NCBI GenBank assembly: GCA_913049535.1
Contig: CAJWYF010000002.1
Location: forward strand, 97,768-161,767
Origin: an uncultured Synechococcus sp.
GTDB taxonomy: Bacteria; Cyanobacteriota; Cyanobacteriia; PCC-6307; Cyanobiaceae
Direction of reading: 5' to 3'
DNA length: 64,000 nucleotides
Position numbers and translations under genes: made by a program. Below, piece after piece: positions 56,739 through 64,000 of this stretch. The notes below the pieces were generated by a model. The model was not told the DNA's origin, did not search any database, and saw only the letters and a program-made list of their open reading frames with translations. Every line of letters begins with the position of its first letter. Positions within the stretch are counted from its first letter, which is position 1.

Positions 56739-57182
56739 TCACTCCTCGTAGAAGCGCTCGTCGCCCGCCTCTGCTGGCCAGTCTTCGTTCATGCCGCCCA
56801 CCCGCAGCTCGGTGATCTCCACCAGGTCCCGATCGAGGGTGCGCAGGGCGTTGATCAGCATGTCGACAGCGACGCCATCGCTGGTGCCCAGATCAAGCCA
56901 GATGCGCCCCCAGTCGTCTTTGTATTCCATCTCCCCCATGTTGTGCATCACCGCCTGGAGGGTGGTCTCGGCATCCTCGTTGTCGTAAGCCATCCAGCTG
57001 ACGTCGGCCCCTTCTTCATGCACCTGGAGGTTCTCGGCGTTGAAGGCGCCGAGGCGGCCGAGGTAATACCAGCTGTTGAAGAGTTCTTCGACGTACTGAC
57101 GTTCCCCTTGCCCTGGTGGATGCGGAAAGCGCAGCCAAAACCAGCAGTCGAAGGCGTCGAATTCGCGGAACTGGACATCCAT
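56739..57182 (-). CDS. DUF3531 family protein
   Basis: MDVQFREFDAFDCWFWLRFPHPPGQGERQYVEELFNSWYYLGRLGAFNAENLQVHEEGADVSWMAYDNEDAETT. Confidence 0.85.
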   Translation of the reverse strand: MDVQFREFDAFDCWFWLRFPHPPGQGERQYVEELFNSWYYLGRLGAFNAENLQVHEEGADVSWMAYDNEDAETTLQAVMHNMGEMEYKDDWGRIWLDLGTSDGVAVDMLINALRTLDRDLVEITELRVGGMNEDWPAEAGDERFYEE

Positions 57183-57201
57183 GCCGTCAAGCTAGGGCCC
57201 A

Positions 57202-57852
57202 GTGCAGCGTTGGACCAGGCCGTTGCTGGAACTAGAGGGAGTTGGGTATCACCCGGCCGCTGCCGAGCGGCCGATCCTCGATGCGGTGAATCTTTGCCTT
57301 GAGCCAGGTCAGGCGGCCCTGGTGGTGGGCCGCAGCGGCAGTGGCAAGACCACACTGCTGGAGCTCATTGCAGGGCTCGCCACCCCCGATGGCGGCCAGA
57401 TTCGCTGGGATGGTCAAGTGCTGAGCTCCCGCGAGCGACGTTGGCTCTGCGGACTGGTGTTTCAGTTCCCCGAACGCCACTTCATCGGCTTGACGGTGGC
57501 TCAGGAACTCAAGCTGGGTCACCGCCGCCTGGACTCTGAGCGCATGGAGCAGGTCATGGCCACAGTCGGTCTGGCGGGGGTGTCGTTGCAGCAGGCGCCA
57601 GAGCGCCTCAGCGGCGGTCAGCAGCGACGCCTGGCCTTGGCAGTGCAGCTGCTGCGTGATCCCAAAGTGCTGCTGCTCGATGAGCCCAGTGCCGGCCTGG
57701 ACTGGTCCGTGCGCCAGGAGCTGGTGGGGCTGGTGGGCCGCTTGGCCGCTGAACGTTTGGTGCTGATCGTCACCCATGAGCCGGAGGTGTTTGCAGCGGT
57801 TGCCGCCAAGCGCTGGCAGCTGCAGCAGGGCGTCTGCTCACCGCTGCCCTGA
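57202..57852 (+). CDS. ABC transporter ATP-binding protein (ECF/CbiO-like)
   Basis: [36 protein letters not shown] (Q-loop), [29 protein letters not shown]. Confidence 0.9.
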   Translation: MQRWTRPLLELEGVGYHPAAAERPILDAVNLCLEPGQAALVVGRSGSGKTTLLELIAGLATPDGGQIRWDGQVLSSRERRWLCGLVFQFPERHFIGLTVAQELKLGHRRLDSERMEQVMATVGLAGVSLQQAPERLSGGQQRRLALAVQLLRDPKVLLLDEPSAGLDWSVRQELVGLVGRLAAERLVLIVTHEPEVFAAVAAKRWQLQQGVCSPLP

Positions 57853-57907
57853 GGGCCTGGAGCTGCTTGCTATAAAACTGCGCTCAGACACCACTGGGAC
57901 GGCAGGC

Positions 57908-58819
57908 ATGGGTGATCAGCTGGTGCGGGCCACAGCCGCTGCAGGCGGCATTCGCATGGTGGCGGTCTCCACCACAGCGACAGCGGAGATGGCCCGCCAG
58001 CGCCATGGCCTTTCCTATCTGGCTACAGCCCTGCTGGGCCGCAGCATGACCGCTGGCCTGCTGCTGGCCAGCTCCATGAAGGTGGCCCATGGACGGGTCA
58101 ATCTGCGGGTGCAGTCCGACGGTCCCCTGCGGGGCCTGGTGGTGGATGCGGGCCGAGACGGCAGTGTTCGCGGCTATGTGGGCAAGCCTGAGCTTGAACT
58201 GGACCTGGTGGGTGACCCGGCGCAGTTTGATTTTGGCCGGGCCCTGGGCACCGGTTATCTCCACGTGATGCGCGATGAGGGTGCAGGCCCTCCATACAGC
58301 AGCACCGTCGAGCTGGTCAGCGGCTGCATCGGTGAGGACGTGGCCTCCTACCTACTGCATTCCGAGCAGACACCTTCAGCGGTGTTCGTGGGGGAGCGCA
58401 TTGACTCCAATGGCGTGTCCAGCAGTGGTGGGGTGCTGGTCCAGGTGCTGCCCAAGGCCGCTCGCGAACCGGCGCTCGTGGCGTTGCTGGAGGAGCGCTG
58501 CGCTGAAATCAGTCACTTCAGTGAGCGCCTCGAGTCCTGTGGGGGCGATCTGCGTCAGTTGCTGCGCGATGTCTTCCCTGACCTTGATCCCGAGATGCTG
58601 GCTGATGAGCAGGCAGAGCAAGCGGTGCGATTCCATTGCCCCTGCAGCCGCGAGCGCAGTCGTGGGGCCCTGATGCTGCTGGGACGCCAAGAGCTCAGCG
58701 AGATGCATGACGAGGATGGAGGCGCTGAGCTCACCTGTCACTTCTGCAGCGAGGTCTATCGCTTCAGTGCTGAGGAACTGGCGGAGATGATCGCCGAGTT
58801 CCCCGTTTCAGCTTCCTGA
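57908..58819 (+). CDS. hslO: Hsp33 family redox-regulated chaperone
   Basis: [56 protein letters not shown]-terminal zinc center FHCPCS...[12 protein letters not shown]. Confidence 0.95.
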   Translation: MGDQLVRATAAAGGIRMVAVSTTATAEMARQRHGLSYLATALLGRSMTAGLLLASSMKVAHGRVNLRVQSDGPLRGLVVDAGRDGSVRGYVGKPELELDLVGDPAQFDFGRALGTGYLHVMRDEGAGPPYSSTVELVSGCIGEDVASYLLHSEQTPSAVFVGERIDSNGVSSSGGVLVQVLPKAAREPALVALLEERCAEISHFSERLESCGGDLRQLLRDVFPDLDPEMLADEQAEQAVRFHCPCSRERSRGALMLLGRQELSEMHDEDGGAELTCHFCSEVYRFSAEELAEMIAEFPVSAS

Positions 58820-58822
58820 CGC

Positions 58823-59491
58823 TCAGCTGAAGAGCAACGGCAGCGGACCGTAGAGGGCAGCCTGGCGACGCAGCTGCTCCAGGTTGTCCTCATAGAACTC
58901 TTGAAGGTCTTTCGCTTTTTTCACGGGCTGCCCGTAGTAGCTGGTCTTGCTGAGTGTCGGCAGGGATGCCCATTCAGGTGCCAGTTTGGCGAGTAGCTGG
59001 GGTGTCAGCTCACCGGCATCGGTCTCATCAAGGGCGTCACGCCGTTCAATCAGGTACAGCGCTGCCTGGTCCTGGTTCCTGGGGCCGAAATCGCCAAGGC
59101 CCAACTTCCCTGCGGCCATGGCCCAGGTGCGTGGCAGGAACTGATATGCCCCTGCAGCAGCGCTGGTGTAGCGCTTGACGATCACGCGTTCGGGGTGCTT
59201 CTCAAAGCCCTCGAAGGTGCTGCCGCCGTAGAGCGTGCGATAGCCATCGTTGCCTTGCTTCCAGGTTCCCTCGGCGAAGCGGATGGTGTTGAGCAGGGCT
59301 TTTCGCTCTGGCGTCATCACGTAGGCCTGGTTGGCCAGCTGTTGGGCGCGCAGATCACGGGTGGCGCTCAGTCGAGCAGCCATAGCTCCTTGCAGGTTGG
59401 TGGCGCTCTCGCCGGCGCAGATGGTCAAGGCGGCGCTGAGGGCGCACATGCCAAGGCCCAAGCCGGAACGGAGGCGGAGTGCCATGTCCAT
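58823..59491 (-). CDS. secreted lambda-endolysin-like muramidase (GH104/COG4678-like)
   Basis: Signal peptide; ALLNTIRFAEGTW...DGYRTLYGGSTFEGFEKHPERVIVKRYTSAAAGAYQFLPRTWAMAAGKLGLGDFGPRNQDQAALYLIERRDAL. Confidence 0.85.
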   Translation of the reverse strand: MDMALRLRSGLGLGMCALSAALTICAGESATNLQGAMAARLSATRDLRAQQLANQAYVMTPERKALLNTIRFAEGTWKQGNDGYRTLYGGSTFEGFEKHPERVIVKRYTSAAAGAYQFLPRTWAMAAGKLGLGDFGPRNQDQAALYLIERRDALDETDAGELTPQLLAKLAPEWASLPTLSKTSYYGQPVKKAKDLQEFYEDNLEQLRRQAALYGPLPLLFS

Positions 59492-59647
59492 GCAGTCGCG
59501 CTAAATCGAACGAGCGCATAGTTTTTCGGATTAAGGGTTATTTAGGAGGTGTGTGCTGCAGGGGGTTGCGCGATACGCCCGGCGCGTTAGCCAAAAAAGC
59601 AGGCTGTCATCTGAGACACATAAGACACGTAAGACCCATGCAGAAAG

Positions 59648-59714
59648 GGGGTTCCGGCCGCTTCTTGAATTGGTCTGAGTAGCGACTAAGCCGCAGCTGA
59701 GCGGCCTGAACCCC
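59648..59714. other. intergenic inverted repeat/long hairpin
   Basis: GGGGTTCCGGCCGC (59648-59661) and GCGGCCTGAACCCC (59701-59714): 14-nt arms with one mismatch. Confidence 0.7.
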
Positions 59715-59747
59715 ATAAGCCACCTTTATCTTTTCTTTTGCTAACTA

Positions 59748-60770
59748 TCAGTTGGAGGAGGGGTTTTCCAGGAAGCCCATGGACGTCTTGACCCGTGCCA
59801 GGGTGACCTGGGCCACAGCGGCGGCCCGGTCGCGGCCGCTCAACAGGACGCGATCGAGTTCAGCCGGATCAGACTGAATCTCGCTGTAACGCTGCTGCAC
59901 CGGCCGCAGCGCCTCCACAACCGTTTCAGCCAGCAGCGGCTTGAAGCGCCCCCAACCCATCTGGGCGCATTCGCTGGCTGCCGCTTCCCGTCCGCCACCG
60001 CTGAGGAGGGCATAAAGCCCCAGAAGATTGCCTGCTTCAGGTCGCTCGGGATTGTCGAACTCAAGACCCATCTGCGGGTCGGTCTTGGCCCGCTTGATCT
60101 TTTTGGTGATGAGCTCGGGCGGGTCGAGGAGGTTGATGCGCGAGCCTTCATTGGGGTCGCTCTTGCTCATCTTGGCGCTGCCATCGGTGAGGCTCATCAC
60201 CCTGGCGCCCTCCTTGAGGATCAAGGGTTCGGGCACCTTCAGCACGGGCTGCTCCTCGCTGCCGAAACGGCTGTTGATGCGCTGCTGGGCGATGTTGCGC
60301 GCCAGCTCGAGGTGTTGCTTCTGGTCTTCCCCCACGGGAACCAGATCAGCGTCGTAGAGAAGGATGTCGGCTGCCATCAGCACGGGGTAGTCCAGCAGCC
60401 CGACAGAGACGTTGTCCCCCTGCTTCAGCGCTTTCTCCTTGAACTGGATCATGCGCTCAAGCCAGTTCAGCGGCGTGACGCAGTTCAGAAGCCAGCCCAG
60501 CTCGGCATGGGCGCTGACCTGGCTTTGGACGAACACCGTTGCCTGATCCGGATCAATGCCACAGGCGAGATACAGCGCCGCTGTGGAGCGGGTGTCGGCC
60601 GCCAGCTGGGCTGGATCATGGGGCACGGTCACTGCATGCAGATCCACGACACAGAAAAAGGTGTCGTGGCTCTGCTGCAGATCAACCCAGTTGCGGATGG
60701 CGCCGAGCCAGTTGCCCAGGTGAAGCGATCCGGTGGGCTGGACGCCCGAGAGAACCCTGGGCTTGTTCAT
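59748..60770 (-). CDS. trpS: tryptophanyl-tRNA synthetase
   Basis: RVLSGVQPTGSLHLGNWLGAIRNW (HIGH-like), MSLTDGSAKMSKSDPNE (KMSKS). Confidence 0.97.
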   Translation of the reverse strand: MNKPRVLSGVQPTGSLHLGNWLGAIRNWVDLQQSHDTFFCVVDLHAVTVPHDPAQLAADTRSTAALYLACGIDPDQATVFVQSQVSAHAELGWLLNCVTPLNWLERMIQFKEKALKQGDNVSVGLLDYPVLMAADILLYDADLVPVGEDQKQHLELARNIAQQRINSRFGSEEQPVLKVPEPLILKEGARVMSLTDGSAKMSKSDPNEGSRINLLDPPELITKKIKRAKTDPQMGLEFDNPERPEAGNLLGLYALLSGGGREAAASECAQMGWGRFKPLLAETVVEALRPVQQRYSEIQSDPAELDRVLLSGRDRAAAVAQVTLARVKTSMGFLENPSSN

Positions 60771-61345
60771 CAGGCTTCGCTGGTTGGCGCCTCGCTGGCG
60801 GTATCGGCCTCGGCGCTGGCTTCTGCTGCTGCCTCGACCGGTGCTGCTTCACCGGCCGTTGCTTCGGCTGCATCGGCGCTGACCTCAGCAACGGCCTCCA
60901 CAGCCGCATCGGCTTCAGCGGCAGGCTCGGCCTCAGGCTCCGGGGGGGCCGGCTTGCTCGGGCGGGCAAAGGGATCAGGGCGGGGACCGCGCTGACTGCG
61001 CCCCTCGTCACGGCCACCACCGCCGCTATCACGGCGATCCCCGCGAGGGGGACGGTTGCCGCCGCGCCGCTGCTGGCTGATCACCTCGTCGAGAGCGCCC
61101 TGCTCCAGCAGCTGCGCCATGGTCCGCAGGCTGAAACCCAGAACGGCCACGGTGGAGCGCAGCTGGAAGGCCTCCTGCAGCGTTTGGGCTGCTTGCAGCT
61201 CGTTATCGCTCAGACGGATGCGGAAGCCACCGCCACCGCCATCGCGCTGATCACCTGAACGCCGTCCGCCTTCGCGCCGGCCTCCTTCGGAGCGTCCGCC
61301 CTCAGAGCGTCCGCCGCCCCACTGTTCCCGGTCCTGTTCGGACAT
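60770..61345 (-). CDS. hypothetical protein with Arg/Gly-rich N-terminus and Ala/Glu-rich tail
   Basis: GGGRSEGGRSEGGRREGGRRSGDQRDGGGGGFRIRLSDNELQAAQTLQEAFQLRSTVAVLGFSLRTMAQLLEQGALDEVIS...; GA overlap with trpS start. Confidence 0.7.
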   Translation of the reverse strand: MSEQDREQWGGGRSEGGRSEGGRREGGRRSGDQRDGGGGGFRIRLSDNELQAAQTLQEAFQLRSTVAVLGFSLRTMAQLLEQGALDEVISQQRRGGNRPPRGDRRDSGGGGRDEGRSQRGPRPDPFARPSKPAPPEPEAEPAAEADAAVEAVAEVSADAAEATAGEAAPVEAAAEASAEADTASEAPTSEA

Positions 61346-61396
61346 GACGCCCAGCGCATTGCAGCGAGCCAGTTTGGCTTATCGCAGGACCGTTGT

Positions 61397-61876
61397 TCAG
61401 ATCCAGTGACACTGCAACCGCTGGGGATCGCCGCGCCTGGGCAGCACGAGCAGCGGCATGGTTCGCGGCTCTTCCTCGAAGCTGTCGCGATAACGCTCGA
61501 TCAGTTCGAGGTAGTCCTCCAGCGCCCAGAGATGCAGCGGTTGCTGTTGCTCCATCCAGAAGCGCCGCAGAGCCAGATGGCAGGCGTCTGCTCCGAATTC
61601 CTCCCAGCACTGCTGCTCGGCGGCATCGGCCGGCACGTCCTGTTGCAGCAGGGTGCGAAAGCGCATCAGTTCCGGAGCATGGGCAGAGCTGTCGGCAGGA
61701 AAGCGCTCCAGCAGAGCGGCAACGTTGATCACCTCCAGCTGCAGCCAGCTGCGATTGAGCACCGGGACCGGCAGCTCTCCATGCCAGGCCTCAGCTTTGC
61801 TGACCTGTGCCTGACAACGCTTCAACTGCTGCTGCAGCCGTGGCAGGGGCGGTAAGGAGTGAAAGGAGGATCCCAT
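61397..61876 (-). CDS. hypothetical protein (159 aa)
   Basis: Coherent globular-looking translation with no disordered bias: QLEVINVAALLERFPADSSAHAPELMRFRTLLQQDVPADAAEQQCWEEFGADACHLALRRFWMEQQQPLHLWALEDYLELIERYRD. Confidence 0.6.
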   Translation of the reverse strand: MGSSFHSLPPLPRLQQQLKRCQAQVSKAEAWHGELPVPVLNRSWLQLEVINVAALLERFPADSSAHAPELMRFRTLLQQDVPADAAEQQCWEEFGADACHLALRRFWMEQQQPLHLWALEDYLELIERYRDSFEEEPRTMPLLVLPRRGDPQRLQCHWI

Positions 61877-61976
61877 TGCCGCTCACGCTATTCACCAGGC
61901 CCGGTAAACGGAACAGCACAGGGTCCCTTCCTTTGCACCCGAGGGGACCTAGACAGGTTGTGCTCTCCGGGCCCCC

Positions 61977-63263
61977 ATGATCTCCCTGCCTCCGCGTCTG
62001 CCAGTCCGTCCGTTGCTGCTCGGTTCAGCGCTGCTGGGCAGTGGCCTGGTGCTTGGGGATTTGATGCACAGCGCGCTGGGTTCTGCTGGCCTTCTGGCCG
62101 CTGCAGCAGGCGGTCTCTGGTGGCTCGGAGGCAAACGCACAACCGTCAGCGATCGACTGCCCGCCTCCCCCGTCGAACTGTTGGAGCACTGCAGGGCACT
62201 GCTGCAGCAGTTCGACGCGCTTGGCCTGCCACTGGTAGGGCGTAGCGACGCCCTGCTCCGCCTTGAAGGGCTGGCCGAGCGCAGCGATCGTCACATTGTT
62301 CTGGCTGGTTCAGAGGCCGATGCCCAGGCTCTCGAGCTGGTCAAGCTCCATTTCCGCGGTTCAGCCCCGTTGCAGTTGCACCTGGCCCGCTCACTGCCCC
62401 TCGCCCCCAGCCAGTGGCACTGGCCCGAGGAGCTGCTGCAATGCGATCACCTGATTTATCTCCTGGCGGGTCCGCCAAGCGCTGCTGACCTGCGCTGGTT
62501 GGAAGCCGCCCCCGACGAGCTGCCGCTGCTGGTGCTGGCCCCCTCCAGCGCGCTGGATGACGACCAGTCCACGGCTGTTGTTGAGCAATGGCGTTCCCAA
62601 TTGGGCGAGCGATTTCCGATCAGCTGGCGTCAGCTGCCGTTGGCAGTCGACAGCCTGCCGCTCAGTCATCAGCGTTTGTTGACCCAACGGCGCTGCCTGC
62701 GCCAGCTTCACAGCCGCTGGCAGGTGGAGCTGGAGGCGGCCCGCCGCGAGCGTCTGCAGCCGCTGGTGCTGCGCAGTCAGTGGCTTGTCGCTGCGGGGGT
62801 TTTTGCATCCCCTGTGCCATCAGCTGACCTGCTGTTGCTCACGGCGGTGAACGGCCTGTTGCTCAAGGAGATGGCTGAGCTCTGGCAGTGCCAATGGACC
62901 TCGGAACAGCTCCAGGCTGCAGCTGTGGAACTCGGCCGAACCGCTCTGGGCCTTGGTGCCCTGGAGTGGGGCAGCCAGGCCCTGGCTTCGTTGCTGAAAC
63001 TGCATGGCGCCACTTGGATGGTGGGCGGTGCTATGCAGGCCCTGGCTGCCGCGTACTTCACCCGGGTGGTGGCCCGATCGATGGCGGACTACCTGGCCCT
63101 GGCGGCCGGGGTCCCGGAGCATGAACTGGTGGCGCTCAGGCAGAAGCTTCCCCTGCTTGTGGCTGCAGCTGTTGAGCAGGAACGCCTGGATTGGCCGAGG
63201 TTTGCCACGCAGGCGCGCCAATGGCTTGCTCAACGCAACTTAACAACCAATGCCCCTGCTTAA
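61977..63263 (+). CDS. DUF697/YcjF-like membrane protein
   Basis: N-terminal TMs and C-terminal TWMVGGAMQALAAAYFTRVVARSMADYLALAAGVPEHELVALRQKLPLLVAAAVEQERLDW. Confidence 0.72.
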   Translation: MISLPPRLPVRPLLLGSALLGSGLVLGDLMHSALGSAGLLAAAAGGLWWLGGKRTTVSDRLPASPVELLEHCRALLQQFDALGLPLVGRSDALLRLEGLAERSDRHIVLAGSEADAQALELVKLHFRGSAPLQLHLARSLPLAPSQWHWPEELLQCDHLIYLLAGPPSAADLRWLEAAPDELPLLVLAPSSALDDDQSTAVVEQWRSQLGERFPISWRQLPLAVDSLPLSHQRLLTQRRCLRQLHSRWQVELEAARRERLQPLVLRSQWLVAAGVFASPVPSADLLLLTAVNGLLLKEMAELWQCQWTSEQLQAAAVELGRTALGLGALEWGSQALASLLKLHGATWMVGGAMQALAAAYFTRVVARSMADYLALAAGVPEHELVALRQKLPLLVAAAVEQERLDWPRFATQARQWLAQRNLTTNAPA

Positions 63264-63358
63264 TATTCCTTGACCTAAATAATGGCTGCCGCAACATAAC
63301 TCTTAGAACTTATAAAACGATATTTGTGCCTGACCAGCTGCACTTTTAGTGTGTTGGC

Positions 63359-63379
63359 ACCGCTTGTTTTCTGAGCGGT
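63359..63379 (+). promoter_or_regulatory. psbA 5' UTR hairpin
   Basis: ACCGCT-TGTTTTCTG-AGCGGT perfect 6-bp stem 25 nt before the psbA ATG. Confidence 0.5.
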
Positions 63380-63403
63380 ATTTATCCTCACTTCACTGTT
63401 CTC

Positions 63404-64000
63404 ATGGCTACTGCACTGCGCAGCGGCCGCCAGAGCACTTGGCAGAACTTCTGCGAGTGGGTCACCAACACCGACAACCGCATCTATGTGGGTTGGTTCG
63501 GCGTTCTGATGATCCCCTGCCTGCTGGCGGCTACCACCTGCTACATCATCGCCTTCATCGCCGCTCCCCCGGTTGATATCGACGGCATCCGCGAGCCTGT
63601 CGCTGGCTCCCTCCTCTACGGCAACAACATCATCTCCGGTGCTGTTGTGCCTTCCAGCAACGCCATCGGCCTGCACTTCTACCCCATCTGGGAAGCTGCT
63701 TCCCTCGATGAGTGGCTCTACAACGGTGGTCCTTATCAGCTGGTGGTCTTCCACTTCCTGATCGGCATCTCCGCCTACATGGGCCGCCAGTGGGAACTCT
63801 CCTACCGCCTGGGCATGCGCCCCTGGATCTGCGTCGCCTACAGCGCTCCGCTGTCTGCAGCGATGGCTGTTTTCCTGGTCTATCCCTTCGGTCAGGGTTC
63901 CTTCTCCGATGGCATGCCCCTAGGCATCTCCGGCACCTTCAACTTCATGCTGGTGTTCCAGGCCGAGCACAACATCCTGATGCACCCCTTCCACATGCTG
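63404..64000 (+). CDS. psbA: photosystem II D1 protein (3' end cut by window), Q130-type (D1:1-like)
   Basis: [75 protein letters not shown]...[17 protein letters not shown]...; runs off the window. Confidence 0.98.
   Translation, partial: MATALRSGRQSTWQNFCEWVTNTDNRIYVGWFGVLMIPCLLAATTCYIIAFIAAPPVDIDGIREPVAGSLLYGNNIISGAVVPSSNAIGLHFYPIWEAASLDEWLYNGGPYQLVVFHFLIGISAYMGRQWELSYRLGMRPWICVAYSAPLSAAMAVFLVYPFGQGSFSDGMPLGISGTFNFMLVFQAEHNILMHPFHML

Noticed and set aside
59531-59716. 61-aa minus ORF in the trpS-endolysin gap
   Set aside because: Runs through the long hairpin; Cys/Arg-rich random-looking translation.
1-64000. CRISPR arrays, transposases, prophage genes, rRNA and tRNA genes
   Set aside because: Looked for regular direct repeats, DDE/HUH transposase motifs, phage structural signatures and tRNA T-loops (GGTTCRANYCC); none convincing by eye. 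A tRNAscan-SE/Infernal run would be decisive for small RNAs.

Overview
The window is a dense, high-GC chromosomal segment of a picocyanobacterium (Synechococcus/Cyanobium type). The evidence is psbA, psb30/ycf12, acsF, ycf20-like, UPF0182 and several cyanobacteria-only DUF families. It is mostly housekeeping sequence: fbaA, thrC, ftsH, rpmF, recJ, fmt, mfd, ispG, tldD/tldE, trpS, hslO, rsmE, ubiX and acsF. I see no rRNA, no convincing tRNA, no CRISPR array, no transposase and no prophage block, so there is no obvious large undescribed system. The best second-look items are: (1) a solitary, catalytically degenerate tyrosine-recombinase-like protein (54133-55491); (2) a protein with two tandem copies of an 'FG..SR..L...(E)' C-terminal module behind a Pro/Ala linker (37400-38245); (3) a GH19 / M15 / PG-binding cell-wall hydrolase fusion (4192-5421); (4) a MoaD/ThiS-like sulfur carrier next to thrC; (5) a PhnCDE-like ABC system with an internally duplicated permease and unknown substrate; (6) a His-rich secreted small protein; (7) several translationally coupled microproteins; (8) a few unexplained intergenic RNA hairpins. 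All calls come from reading translations and nucleotide motifs by eye. No database search was run.
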